The notes under the pieces are model-generated. The model saw nothing but the letters and a program-made list of their open reading frames with translations, ran no database searches and was not told where the DNA came from. Positions 25,627 through 34,443 of a stretch of 64,000 nucleotides of DNA are shown piece after piece. A program made the translations under genes and the position numbers. Origin of the DNA: Arthrobacter sp. GMC3 (lineage in GTDB: Bacteria > Actinomycetota > Actinomycetes > Actinomycetales > Micrococcaceae); contig NZ_PJIO01000018.1 in NCBI RefSeq assembly GCF_002929305.1, positions 1 through 64,000 on the forward strand, read 5' to 3'. The stretch's first letter is position 1, and every line of letters starts with the position of its first letter.

Positions 25627-25644
25627 GTACATATCCCAATGTAC
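25627..25644. promoter_or_regulatory. palindrome GTACAT-N6-ATGTAC in the blaI-cydA intergenic region
   Basis: A perfect six-base inverted repeat around ATCCCA. The TACAT/ATGTA half-sites resemble BlaI/MecI operators (TACA...TGTA). It is 49 bases from the blaI start, on the blaI-proximal side, and could be the autoregulatory site. Binding is inferred. Confidence 0.4.
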
Positions 25645-25649
25645 AGCTT

Positions 25650-25679
25650 TTGACAGCAATGTTCTACACAGGGTAGAAC
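25650..25679 (+). promoter_or_regulatory. putative cydA promoter overlapping an operator
   Basis: TTGACA at 25650-25655 is a perfect -35 element. TAGAAC at 25674-25679, 18 bases later, is a fair -10 and is the right half of the first 19-bp palindrome. A repressor on the palindrome would cover the -10. The leader to the cydA ATG would be about 60 bases. Confidence 0.5.
25661..25679. promoter_or_regulatory. operator-like palindrome 1, GTTCTAC-N5-GTAGAAC
   Basis: A perfect seven-base inverted repeat with a five-base centre (ACAGG). It covers the putative cydA -10. The GTAGA half-site resembles the TCTAC/GTAGA and TACTAC/GTAGTA forms recalled for mycobacterial BlaI operators. Probable binding site of the divergent BlaI-type protein. 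Confidence 0.6.
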
Positions 25680-25684
25680 TTGAA

Positions 25685-25703
25685 GTTCTACGTGATGTAG
25701 AAA
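25685..25703. promoter_or_regulatory. operator-like palindrome 2, GTTCTAC-N5-GTAGAAA
   Basis: The same half-sites as palindrome 1, with one terminal mismatch and the same five-base spacing, centred 24 bases away. Five bases separate the two sites, which suits two repressor dimers bound side by side about two helical turns apart. It would lie just after the transcription start. Confidence 0.6.
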
Positions 25704-25744
25704 ATTGCTTTTTCGATGCTTACCCTCCTGGATCGAGGAAATTG

Positions 25745-27340
25745 ATGGACCCCCTAGACATCGCCCGGTGGCAATTTGGCATAGTGACCGTGTACCACTT
25801 CTTGATGGTTCCGCTGACCATCGGCCTGGGAACGTTGGTGGCCATCTTGCAGACCACCTGGCTCCGCACGGGCAAGGAAGAATACCTGCGCATGACCAAG
25901 TTCTGGGGCAAATTGTTCCTGATCAACTTCATCATGGGTGTGGCCACCGGCATTGTCCAAGAGTTCCAGTTCGGCATGGCCTGGAGCGAGTACAGCCGCT
26001 TTGTGGGCGACGTGTTTGGCGCCCCGCTGGCCATGGAGGCATTGCTGGCCTTCTTCGTCGAGTCCACGTTCCTGGGCTTGTGGATCTTTGGCTGGAAGAA
26101 GTTGCCGGCCAAGGTCCATCTGGCCTGTCTGTGGATCGCCGTGTGCGGTTCCATTGTCTCCGCCTACTTCATCCTGGTGGCCAACTCCTGGATGCAGCAT
26201 CCGGTGGGCGTTGAACTGATCAACGGGCACCCCCAGATGGTGGACGCTTGGGCTGTCTTTACCAACAACACCGCCCTGGTGGCGTTCTTCCACACCATGA
26301 CCGGCGCCCTGGCCGTGGCCGGCGGTTTTCTGCTGGGTATTTCCTGGTACCACCTGTGGCGTCGCCGCAAGGACGGTATCGACACCGTTGACGCCACCGG
26401 CCGCGTAGTGGTGGGGGCCTCGGCCACCATTCCCGGACGCGACAAGCGTGACCACGCCATGTGGATCAAATCCCTGCGGATCGGTGCAGTGGTGGCCATG
26501 ATTGCCTTCGCAGGCTCCGCGATCTCCGGTGACTTGTCCGGCAAGCTCATGTTTGAGCAGCAGCCCATGAAGATGGCCGCCGCCGAGGCTGCCTGCCATG
26601 ACGGCACCAGCTTCTCCGTACTGTCCCTGGGCAACGTGGGCAGCCGCGACTGCAAGGACGTGGTGGCCGTCATGGAAATCCCGGGCCTGCTGTCTTTCCT
26701 GGCCCACAACGACTTCACCACGGAGATCAAGGGCGTCAACACCTTGGTGCCTGAATACCAGGCCAAGTACGGCACGCACCTGCCCGATGACCCCATGCTC
26801 GGTGCCCGCGCCGGTGCCGAAATCAACTACGTGCCCATCATGGCCGTCACCTATTGGGGCTTCCGGATGATGATCGGCTTTGGCGGTCTCGCCGCCCTGG
26901 CCGCCGCCGTGGCCCTGTTCATCACACGCAAGGGGACCGTGCCCCAGTCCAAGGGCCTGATGCGGCTGGCCCTGATAGGTATCCTGGCCCCCTTTGGTGC
27001 CAACGCCGCCGGCTGGATCTTCACCGAAATGGGCCGACAGCCCTTTGTGGTGGCCCCCAACCCGTCGATGTCCGGGATCGACCAGGTATTCATGTTCACC
27101 GCCGCAGCGGTATCGCCGGGAGTTTCCGGCGGGGAGGTGATCTTCTCACTTGTTGCGCTGAGCACCGTGTACGCGGTGTTGCTGGTGGTGGAGGTGGTGC
27201 TGTTGACCAAATACATCCGCGGCGGGGTGGTCTCGGCCATGCCGGAGCTGGGACATGGCCCCGATAAGGACAAGGGCGACGGCGGCAAACACCCGGGTGG
27301 GCCGGAGGCCGACGACGACGTGCTGGCGTTCGCGTACTAG
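25745..27340 (+). CDS. cydA: cytochrome bd oxidase subunit I
   Basis: CydA oxidises quinol and holds haems b558, b595 and d of the high-affinity oxygen reductase. The 531-residue membrane protein begins MDPLDIARWQFGIVTVYHFL with the haem-ligand His18, and contains the quinol-site region and GRQPFVV near 425. It is first in cydA-cydB-cydDC. I start at ATG 25745, preceded by GAGGAA; the open frame extends far upstream but would cover the operators and promoter. Expression is likely repressed through the two upstream palindromes. Confidence 0.97.
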   Translation: MDPLDIARWQFGIVTVYHFLMVPLTIGLGTLVAILQTTWLRTGKEEYLRMTKFWGKLFLINFIMGVATGIVQEFQFGMAWSEYSRFVGDVFGAPLAMEALLAFFVESTFLGLWIFGWKKLPAKVHLACLWIAVCGSIVSAYFILVANSWMQHPVGVELINGHPQMVDAWAVFTNNTALVAFFHTMTGALAVAGGFLLGISWYHLWRRRKDGIDTVDATGRVVVGASATIPGRDKRDHAMWIKSLRIGAVVAMIAFAGSAISGDLSGKLMFEQQPMKMAAAEAACHDGTSFSVLSLGNVGSRDCKDVVAVMEIPGLLSFLAHNDFTTEIKGVNTLVPEYQAKYGTHLPDDPMLGARAGAEINYVPIMAVTYWGFRMMIGFGGLAALAAAVALFITRKGTVPQSKGLMRLALIGILAPFGANAAGWIFTEMGRQPFVVAPNPSMSGIDQVFMFTAAAVSPGVSGGEVIFSLVALSTVYAVLLVVEVVLLTKYIRGGVVSAMPELGHGPDKDKGDGGKHPGGPEADDDVLAFAY

Positions 27341-27408
27341 CGAAGCACCCTATTCGGGGCAGCGCCCCGGGCGACCGTTCAAAAACTTTGTGCAACTAAG
27401 GACTGAAA

Positions 27409-28479
27409 ATGGATTTCCTCCCGACATTGTGGTTTATTCTCATTGCCGTGCTGTGGACCGGGTACCTCTTCCTGGAGGGCTTCGACCTGGGCGTTGGCAT
27501 GCTCATGAAACTCTTTGCCCGCGACGAGAAGGAACGCCGGCTGCTGCTGAACACGGTGGGCCCAGTCTGGGACGGCAATGAGGTGTGGCTGCTGACAGCC
27601 GGTGGTGCCACGTTCGCAGCCTTCCCATTCTGGTACGCGTCCTTGTTCTCCGCACTCTACATTCCGCTGGTGTTCGTGCTGCTCGGGCTGATCTTCCGTG
27701 CCGTGGCCTTTGAATACCGCGGAAAAGTCCACTCCGATACGTGGCGCACGGCCTGGGACTGGGCTATCAGCCTTGGCTCCTTCGTGGCAGCATTCGGCAT
27801 TGGCGCCTTGCTGGCCCTGACCACCACCGGCCTTCCCCTGAACGAGAACGGCGACCGCGTGGGCGGCCCCTTCGCCTGGTTCACCTGGTACGCGGTCCTG
27901 GGCGGCCTGGCCGTGGTGGGCTTCGCACTGATCCATGCAGCAGCCTTCCTGGCGCTGAAGACCGACGGCGACGTCAGGATCCGTGCCCGCCGCCTGGTAG
28001 GACGCTGGTTGCCTGTGGGCCTGCTCCCGCTGGCCGTCTGGGTCATTGCCGTGGCAATCCTGAACGGCAAGTGGTTTAGCTGGGCGCTAATCGCGGTAGC
28101 CGTGGTGGCAGCCGTGGCAGCCTGGACGGCGAACCGCAAGGACCGCGAAGGCTTCAGCTTCCTGGCCATGGGACTGTTCCTGGTGGTGGGCAGTGCCGCC
28201 ATCTTCAGCGCAGTTTTCCCGGTGGTCCTGCCCTCCACCCTGAACGAGGCCTGGAACCTCACCGTGGAAAATGCCTCCTCCTCCGCCTATACGCTGCGCC
28301 TGATGTCCATTGTTGCCGCCGTCGGCGTGCCGCTGGTGCTGGCCTACCAGGCCTGGACCTACTGGGTCTTCCGTAAGCGCATCACGTTGGCGAACCTCCC
28401 GGAACCGCACGACTTTGCCCCCGCCGTCGGGCAATCCGAGGCGACAACGCCCGCCGGAGCAACAGGGGGGACCGCCTAG
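27409..28479 (+). CDS. cydB: cytochrome bd oxidase subunit II
   Basis: CydB is the second structural subunit of the oxidase. The 356-residue protein has about nine membrane segments and the expected start MDFLPTLWFILIAVLWTGYL followed by EGFDLGVGML, and the conserved WDGNEVWLLTAGGA at about 56-69. It lies 68 bases after cydA and one base before cydDC, so it is in the same operon. The C-terminal tail after the last helix is short and acidic. Confidence 0.97.
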   Translation: MDFLPTLWFILIAVLWTGYLFLEGFDLGVGMLMKLFARDEKERRLLLNTVGPVWDGNEVWLLTAGGATFAAFPFWYASLFSALYIPLVFVLLGLIFRAVAFEYRGKVHSDTWRTAWDWAISLGSFVAAFGIGALLALTTTGLPLNENGDRVGGPFAWFTWYAVLGGLAVVGFALIHAAAFLALKTDGDVRIRARRLVGRWLPVGLLPLAVWVIAVAILNGKWFSWALIAVAVVAAVAAWTANRKDREGFSFLAMGLFLVVGSAAIFSAVFPVVLPSTLNEAWNLTVENASSSAYTLRLMSIVAAVGVPLVLAYQAWTYWVFRKRITLANLPEPHDFAPAVGQSEATTPAGATGGTA

Positions 28480-28480
28480 C

Positions 28481-31400
28481 ATGGGTGCCCGTCCGCTTCT
28501 GCCCACCACAAAGAACACCCGCAGGGCCCTGGCCGGACTAGCGGGCCTGGCTGCGGTCAAAGCGGTGGCGCTGGTGCTGCTCATGGCTGCGCTGGCTCAT
28601 GCGCTGGCGCAGTGGGCGGCCGGGACGCCAGCCGATCCCGCCCGCTTACTGGTCCAGGGAACGCTGGGCGCGGTGCTCATGGCCGCGGCGATCTGGGGCC
28701 AGCAAGTCCTTGCCCGGCGCGCAGCACTGGGCACCAAGGAGGAACTGCGGGCCAAGCTTGTGGCTCACAGGCTCAGCGGGCACGCCCCAGCATCCGATGG
28801 CACAAGGAACGCCGTGGGTGCGCAGGCGATGCTTGCCAGCCGTGGCCTGGACGGGCTCGATAACTACTTCACCGCCTACCTGCCCGCCCTGGTCACCTGT
28901 GCGGTGCTGCCGGCCATGATCGGGCTGCAGATCCTGATCTCCGACTGGGTCAGCGCCCTGATCGTGGTGCTGACCGTGCCGCTGGTTCCGGTGTTCATGA
29001 TCTTGATTGGTTTCCACACCCAGGAGCGGGTGGAGCAGGCCGCCCACGGCCTGGACCGGCTCTCCAACCACCTGCTGGAGCTGGCCCGCGGGCTGCCCGT
29101 CCTGGTGGGGCTGCGCCGCGCAGATGCCCAGCGCAAGGCCCTGGCCGAGGTTTCCGAGCAGTACCGCAAATCCACCATGACCACCTTGCGGACGGCGTTC
29201 TTGTCCTCCATGGCCCTGGAGCTGATCAGCACCATTTCCGTGGCCGTGGTGGCCGTCTTCATCGGTGTCCGCCTGGTGTACGGCGGCATGGGCCTGGAGG
29301 CAGGTTTGCTGGCGCTCATGCTGGCCCCCGAGTGCTTCAGGCCGCTGCGTGACCTTGGCGCCGCCCACCATGGCAGTGAGGACGGTGTGGAGGCGTTGCG
29401 CCGCGTGAATGAGATCCTCGACGCCGGCACCCCCGCGGCCCCGGATGTGGAAGATGTACACGACGACGGCGTTTTCGCCGTGCATGCCTCGAAGCTGACG
29501 GTGGCCTACCCGGGACGGAGCGAAGCCGCTGTGTCCAACTTCAACGCAACCGTGGAACGCGGCGGTGTCCTGGTCCTGGACGGCCCTAGCGGAACGGGCA
29601 AATCAACAGTGCTGGCCGTCCTGGCGGGGCTGCTTCCCCTCACAGAATACACCGGTACCACCGCGTCCGGCGCGGCTGCCGCCGCCCACGACTCTGAAGC
29701 TGAGACTTGTGGGCCTCTCATCAGTGGCCAAATTGCAACAGCGCCCCGCAGCTCCACGGTGTGGGTTCCCCAGCACCCCGTCTTCACCGAGGACACCGTT
29801 GCCGCCGATGTAGCCCTCTACGCCGCCGGCCCGGCAGGCCTGCGGGTGCCTGCTGCGGTGGTTCAGGACGCGCTTTCCAGGGTCAACGCCGGTCACGTGG
29901 CGCAGCGCTCGCCGCTGGACTGCAGCCCGGGGGAGCTGCGCCGTGTGGCCGTGGCCCGCGCCCTGGCCAGAATTGCCCTTGACCCGTCCGTAGAGCTGGC
30001 ACTTTTTGACGAGCCGACGGCGCACCTGGACGAGGTCTCAGCCCAGGCAGTCAGGGACGCCCTGTGTGCCCTGCGGGGGAAGGTGGCTATGGTGGTGGCC
30101 AGCCACGACAGGGAACTGGCTGCGTTGCTGCGGGGCGAAACAGTCCCCGCGGTGAAGCCTGCAGCGGAGCAAGGTGCCTTGGCCTCGGCAGAACGGCCGG
30201 TTGATCAACAGGCCGTGCCGCAGGAAGTAGAAGCCCCGGCGCCACGATTCCAGTGGCGTTGGCTCAAGGCGCTGCCCCTGCTCTCGCCGCGCTTCGCCGC
30301 CGGCGTGTTGGTCTCGGCACTTGCCACTCTCAGCGCCGCGGCACTGGCGGGCATCTCCGGCTGGCTCATTGTCTGGGCCGCTGACAGGCCGCCGATGCTG
30401 TTCCTGCTGACGCTTATTGTGGGTGTGCGGGCGTTCGGCATTGGCCGCTCGGTGTTGCGTTACTCCGAGCGCCTGCTGACCCACGACGCCGTCTTCCGCT
30501 GGGCCGCTACGCTCAGGCTTCGGCTCTGGGACGCCCTGGGCTCCAACGTGCGCCACTGGGGAAGGCTCACGCGCTCCGGCGGCTCCCTGGGGACTCTGGT
30601 GGCCGACGTCGATGAACTCAGGGATGCCCTGCCCCGCACCGTGGTACCCATCCCGGCGGCCGTCATCTCCTACGCGGCCGTGTTGCTCACCGTGGTGCTG
30701 ATGGTGCCGGAAGTGGCATGGATGGTGGTGGTGCTGGGCGTTGTGGCGCTGCTGATCCTGCCTGTTGTGGTGTTTGTGGCCCAGCGCCGCGCATCGGCCG
30801 CTGCCGGTATCCACCGTTCGTGGCTGGCCAGCCGGACCACCACCTTGTTTGCCGCCGCCGACCAATTGGCTGCCAACGGTGTGGGTCCGGTTGAGGCTGC
30901 ACGGTTTACCGCCCGCGATCTGGGAGTTGCCGCGCCCCTGCGGCGCCTGGCTTGGGTCAACGGCCTGGGGCAATCGGCAGTATCCCTGGTGACCTCCCTT
31001 GCGGCGATTGTCGTCACCATCGGCGCCGTAGCGGCCGGGGCGGATCCCCGTGCCGTGGCCGTGGTTGCCCTGCTGATGCTGGCCCTGGCCGAACCGTTGG
31101 GACAGTACATCGACGCCGTGGCCGAGCTGCCCCTGCTGCTGGGCATGATGGGGCGCACCATGCCGCTACTGGATTCCAGTCGCACAGTGGTGGACAGAAC
31201 CCCCAGCGAATCCGCAGACGCCGGTGAAACCGTTACCGCGCTGGAAGTCACCGACATCACCGCACGCTACCCGGATGCGGCAACACCGGTGTTCACGGGT
31301 GTCAGCGGAGGCACGGATCGCGGGCACTGGTGGAGTGTCAGTGGGCCCTCCGGTTCCGGAAAGTCGACCTTGCTGGCCGTGCTGCTGGGCTTCCTCACCC

Positions 31401-31903
31401 CGGAAAAGGGGCACTACACCCTCAACGAGCGTCCCGCCACAGATACTGCCCTGGGCCATATTGCCTGGTGCCCGCAGGAGTCATACCTGTTCAATTCAAC
31501 GCTTCGCTCCAACCTTTCCCTCGCCAGGTCCGCTTCTGACGCGCCCCTGGATGCGGAACTGGAAACTGCCCTTCAAACGGTGGGCCTGGGGCCCTGGTAC
31601 GGGACTTTGCCGCAGGGCCTGGACACCCGGGTAGGGGCTGGCGGGCACGAGCTCTCCGGAGGGCAGCGGACCCGCGTGTCGGTGGCCCGAACGCTCGTGG
31701 CCGGATCCGACGTCGTACTTCTCGATGAACCCACCGCACACTTGGGCGAGGACGAGGCCAGGGAGCTGATTGCAGACCTTCGCCACGCGCTGGCTGACGC
31801 AGCGGTGGTGCTGGTGACGCACGACGACGACCTCGCAGCGGGTGCCGATACGCACCTGGATCTGGGCGAAGGATACGTGGTGCGTGAGCCGGCACGCGTT
31901 TAG
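28481..31903 (+). CDS. cydDC: fused CydD-CydC heterodimeric ABC exporter (thiol/haem, cytochrome bd assembly)
   Basis: CydDC exports cysteine/glutathione-like thiols and is required for assembly of cytochrome bd. Usually two genes, here one 1140-residue protein. The first half has six membrane helices, Walker A GPSGTGKST (from about 368), signature SPGELRR and Walker B LALFDEPTAHLD. A linker near 550-580 leads to a second membrane domain, then Walker A GPSGSGKST (from about 955), signature LSGGQRTRVSVA and VVLLDEPTAHLG. The first signature is non-canonical (SPGEL for SGGQ), a common asymmetry in heterodimeric exporters. The fused form is frequent in actinobacteria. It starts at ATG 28481, one base after cydB. 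Confidence 0.95.
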   Translation: MGARPLLPTTKNTRRALAGLAGLAAVKAVALVLLMAALAHALAQWAAGTPADPARLLVQGTLGAVLMAAAIWGQQVLARRAALGTKEELRAKLVAHRLSGHAPASDGTRNAVGAQAMLASRGLDGLDNYFTAYLPALVTCAVLPAMIGLQILISDWVSALIVVLTVPLVPVFMILIGFHTQERVEQAAHGLDRLSNHLLELARGLPVLVGLRRADAQRKALAEVSEQYRKSTMTTLRTAFLSSMALELISTISVAVVAVFIGVRLVYGGMGLEAGLLALMLAPECFRPLRDLGAAHHGSEDGVEALRRVNEILDAGTPAAPDVEDVHDDGVFAVHASKLTVAYPGRSEAAVSNFNATVERGGVLVLDGPSGTGKSTVLAVLAGLLPLTEYTGTTASGAAAAAHDSEAETCGPLISGQIATAPRSSTVWVPQHPVFTEDTVAADVALYAAGPAGLRVPAAVVQDALSRVNAGHVAQRSPLDCSPGELRRVAVARALARIALDPSVELALFDEPTAHLDEVSAQAVRDALCALRGKVAMVVASHDRELAALLRGETVPAVKPAAEQGALASAERPVDQQAVPQEVEAPAPRFQWRWLKALPLLSPRFAAGVLVSALATLSAAALAGISGWLIVWAADRPPMLFLLTLIVGVRAFGIGRSVLRYSERLLTHDAVFRWAATLRLRLWDALGSNVRHWGRLTRSGGSLGTLVADVDELRDALPRTVVPIPAAVISYAAVLLTVVLMVPEVAWMVVVLGVVALLILPVVVFVAQRRASAAAGIHRSWLASRTTTLFAAADQLAANGVGPVEAARFTARDLGVAAPLRRLAWVNGLGQSAVSLVTSLAAIVVTIGAVAAGADPRAVAVVALLMLALAEPLGQYIDAVAELPLLLGMMGRTMPLLDSSRTVVDRTPSESADAGETVTALEVTDITARYPDAATPVFTGVSGGTDRGHWWSVSGPSGSGKSTLLAVLLGFLTPEKGHYTLNERPATDTALGHIAWCPQESYLFNSTLRSNLSLARSASDAPLDAELETALQTVGLGPWYGTLPQGLDTRVGAGGHELSGGQRTRVSVARTLVAGSDVVLLDEPTAHLGEDEARELIADLRHALADAAVVLVTHDDDLAAGADTHLDLGEGYVVREPARV

Positions 31904-31912
31904 GCTGGGGGC

Positions 31913-32896
31913 ATGAGTTCAAACCAAACCCCGCAGCTGCCAGCAGCCAGTGGCCTGACGTTTAGGCCTTTGGCGGCGGCGGATGCGCAACCCTGGCTGG
32001 GGTTGATCGAGCGGATTGCCCAGGCCGAGAACGCCGTCTGGCACGAGCAGGCTTCCGATCTGGCGGAGGTGCTTGAGTCGGAGGAAGACCCTGTGGCCCG
32101 CAATACCGCCGTGGGGGTGGACATCGACGGGGTGCCGCGGGCGTACGGGTACGTCTCGAAGACCCCGGGCGGAGAGTGGGGATATGCCATGGGCGGCGTG
32201 GACCCGTTGTGGCAGCGCCGCGGCATAGGCTCCGCCGTGTTGGCTTGGCAGGAGGAGCTCTTACGTGCCAGGTTTGCCGCCGACGGGCAGGCGCAGGCGC
32301 GAGTGCGGTCCTACACCTCGGAGGTCAACCCCGCCCACACGGGACTGCTCACCGGGGCTGGCTATGCGGTGGTGCGGTACTTTTCGGAGATGCTTCGCTC
32401 TCTGGAGGAGATTCCCCATGTGAGGGAGCCGCGCGGTGTCCGGCTGGTGCCATTTACCACCGAGCTGGGGGAGGCGGTCCGGCTGGCCCACAACGAGGCG
32501 TTTGCCGATCACTGGGGCTCGCAACCGCGCAGCGCCCACAAATGGGCTTTTCTGCTCAACCATGAGAACTTCCGTCCCACCTGGTCCACGGTGGCGGTGG
32601 ACCACACTACCGGGGAGGTGGCCGGTTACCAGCTATCCATGTATGACCCGCTACGTTTTGCCGCGGTGGGCCGAGAAGAGGGCTATACGGAGATTCTCGG
32701 CGTGCGGCGGGCCTGGCGCGGGCGTGGCGTGGCCCCGGCCCTGTTGGCGGACGCCATGACCCGCTACAAGCACGACGGTATGGACTTCGCGTGTCTTGAC
32801 GTGGACACCGAGAACCCCAGCGGCGCCCTGGGCCTCTACGAGAACATGGGCTACCGGCCCCTGCGCCGGACCGTGGCATGGGACAAAGTCCTCTAA
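31913..32896 (+). CDS. tandem GNAT N-acetyltransferase (mycothiol-synthase-like)
   Basis: The 327-residue protein contains two GNAT modules: an N-terminal one (about 15-165) with the acetyl-CoA motif WQRRGIGSAVL, and a C-terminal one (about 165-327) with RRAWRGRGVAPALL and ENPSGALGLYENMGY. MshD, the mycothiol acetyltransferase, has this tandem layout, but several GNAT proteins do, so the substrate is uncertain. It starts ten bases after cydDC behind a GGGGG sequence and may be part of that operon. Its stop overlaps that of the next gene by four bases on the opposite strand. Confidence 0.8.
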   Translation: MSSNQTPQLPAASGLTFRPLAAADAQPWLGLIERIAQAENAVWHEQASDLAEVLESEEDPVARNTAVGVDIDGVPRAYGYVSKTPGGEWGYAMGGVDPLWQRRGIGSAVLAWQEELLRARFAADGQAQARVRSYTSEVNPAHTGLLTGAGYAVVRYFSEMLRSLEEIPHVREPRGVRLVPFTTELGEAVRLAHNEAFADHWGSQPRSAHKWAFLLNHENFRPTWSTVAVDHTTGEVAGYQLSMYDPLRFAAVGREEGYTEILGVRRAWRGRGVAPALLADAMTRYKHDGMDFACLDVDTENPSGALGLYENMGYRPLRRTVAWDKVL

Positions 32897-33192
32897 CGCG
32901 TTGCCGATGATGATGTGCGCGTGCCGGCTGTTCTACCCGGGTTCCGGGTGAGTCTGGATGCTTTCCGTCCTCCGATGAACCAGAGAATAGGGCCAATAGT
33001 CGGCAACAGAAAAACTATGGCGACCCACACCGTGGTTCTGGCGGGAGGCTGATTCCTGGTCCGGGCGATGCTTATCAATGATGCGATCAACAGGGCCAAA
33101 CATACAAGCGATACGGCGACTTGCAAAAGCACCCACGGCACAGGAATGACCGGATCTGCACTGCTCACCGAACCAATAATCGTCGTCAACAT
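32893..33192 (-). CDS. PLD_N (phospholipase D N-terminal-like) small membrane protein
   Basis: A 99-residue protein with two membrane segments (about 17-41 and 53-73) and the pattern VWVAIVFLLPTIGPILWFIGGR of the PLDc_N domain, here without any phospholipase part. A basic, Ser/Thr-rich C-terminal tail follows. Function unknown. The ATG at 33192 has GGGGGAAT before it. The 141 bases upstream (33193-33333) show no clear signal. Confidence 0.8.
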   Translation of the reverse strand: MLTTIIGSVSSADPVIPVPWVLLQVAVSLVCLALLIASLISIARTRNQPPARTTVWVAIVFLLPTIGPILWFIGGRKASRLTRNPGRTAGTRTSSSATR

Positions 33193-33333
33193 ATTCCCCC
33201 TAAATAGACCGAAACAATCGCCAGCCGCGCATCGGATAGCGACTGATTAACACCCTAGACGCTTCCGAGATGTCCACGAAGGGGACCTTCCCAGCAAGCC
33301 GGCCCAACTGCAACCAGCGAGGGCAGCGAATCC

Positions 33334-33852
33334 TTAGGAGTCGACGTCGTGCAAATGATGGATCACGTCGTGAAGGAAATAGCCCGATAGGGTCAGCACG
33401 GTGAATTCCGAGCCATTGCTGCGCAGTCCACGGCGGTCCCAGAGCTCAGGGGCGACGGCGCCGAATGCTGACGCTGCGTCGTTGCCATTTTGGAGTAGAT
33501 CCGCCGCAACGTCGGCCGGATCGAGTGCTTCGTAGTTGCCGTCCACGGCGGCCTGGTCCTGGTCCCAGTTGGGGAAATGCGGGTTCTCCTCATCCAGCAT
33601 GAGTGCCAGGCGGCCCGCAAAGACCTCAATGACGTCCCTGACGTGGGCTGCGTATTCCAGCACGGACCAGGTGGCGTCATCGGGGCGCTGGTCTGCACCC
33701 GCCCTTTTGAGGGCCGAGTACCAGCGCGGAAGCAGGGCAGGGATGGAGGTGGCGACAGTGGCCGGGGTAGTGTTCGCGGCATTAAAGCCACAGTCCGGGC
33801 ACGGCCGTGACAGCACCCAGGTCCAGTCTTTTTCATCGGGAATGATCGGCAT
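33334..33852 (-). CDS. DinB-family protein
   Basis: A 172-residue soluble protein related to the DinB/YfiT-like four-helix metal-dependent superfamily. Visible signatures are the helix WSVLEYAAHVRDVIEVFAGRL (His at about 70) and the C-terminal LSGYFLHDVIHHLHDV, whose histidines could bind metal. An N-terminal CPDCGFN is a common extra in actinobacterial members. Members are linked to thiol-dependent transferases, but the reaction here is unknown. ATG 33852 is preferred over a GTG two codons upstream; neither has a strong ribosome-binding site. Confidence 0.75.
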   Translation of the reverse strand: MPIIPDEKDWTWVLSRPCPDCGFNAANTTPATVATSIPALLPRWYSALKRAGADQRPDDATWSVLEYAAHVRDVIEVFAGRLALMLDEENPHFPNWDQDQAAVDGNYEALDPADVAADLLQNGNDAASAFGAVAPELWDRRGLRSNGSEFTVLTLSGYFLHDVIHHLHDVDS

Positions 33853-33908
33853 GACCACAGTCTATGCCGGTGGGCAACGCGAGCAATCCAGGGCGCCGCG
33901 CAGGCGCC

Positions 33909-33935
33909 AATAGCTATTGATAAATGGTAGCTATT
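33909..33935. promoter_or_regulatory. repeated palindromic motif upstream of the DUF2975 gene
   Basis: AATAGCTATT (33909-33918) is a perfect 10-base palindrome and TAGCTATT recurs at 33928-33935, with a TGATAAAT -10-like sequence between. The pair ends 16 bases before the DUF2975 ATG. DUF2975 genes are often paired with an Xre-type regulator, which is absent here. Operator function is inference. Confidence 0.35.
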
Positions 33936-33951
33936 CAATGACAATCAAGCC

Positions 33952-34443
33952 ATGAACGAGTCAGTGATAGGCCTCCTGCGAGCCTTCCTAGTAGCGCTCT
34001 TCCTCGGTACCTTGTTGGGACAGATTGTTATTGTCCCGAACTACGCCAGCGAATCCGCAGCGCAGTTCCCGGAAGTTGCGTTTCTGACCGTCCCGTATAC
34101 CTTGGTGGTCATTGTTGCCATTGCCTGCCTGCAGCTTGTGCTGCTTGCCATCTGGGTTCTCCTCGACAGGGTCCAGAGCGGTGCGATCTTCACCAGCGAG
34201 GCGTACCGCTGGGTCAACGTGATCATCGTGGCGGCGGCTTCCGCCACGGCACTGGTGCTGCTCCTTGGCAGCCATCTGCTGGGCGTGATGCACGTGGGCG
34301 GGCCCGGCGTGTTGGTAGCGGTGGTTGGGGCCAGCGTCTGTGGGACGACCTTCGTCCTGCTCATGCTCGTCATGCGCGGGCTACTGCACAGTGCTACCGC
34401 CATGGGACGCGAACTTGCCCTACCCGTGCTGGCCCGCTCCTAG
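33952..34443 (+). CDS. DUF2975 membrane protein
   Basis: A 163-residue protein with four membrane segments (about 7-27, 43-68, 85-107, 116-141) and the family-typical RVQSGAIFTSEAYRWVN between the second and third. Function unknown. In many bacteria the next gene is a small Xre repressor; here the neighbour is a convergent ArsR-like regulator whose 3' end overlaps this gene by 24 bases. The ATG at 33952 lacks a strong Shine-Dalgarno and may be near the transcription start. Confidence 0.8.
   Translation: MNESVIGLLRAFLVALFLGTLLGQIVIVPNYASESAAQFPEVAFLTVPYTLVVIVAIACLQLVLLAIWVLLDRVQSGAIFTSEAYRWVNVIIVAAASATALVLLLGSHLLGVMHVGGPGVLVAVVGASVCGTTFVLLMLVMRGLLHSATAMGRELALPVLARS

Noticed and set aside
25433..25744. 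Extended cydA start
   Set aside because: The extension overlaps blaI, the operators and the promoter, and CydA proteins begin at the MDPLDIARW position.
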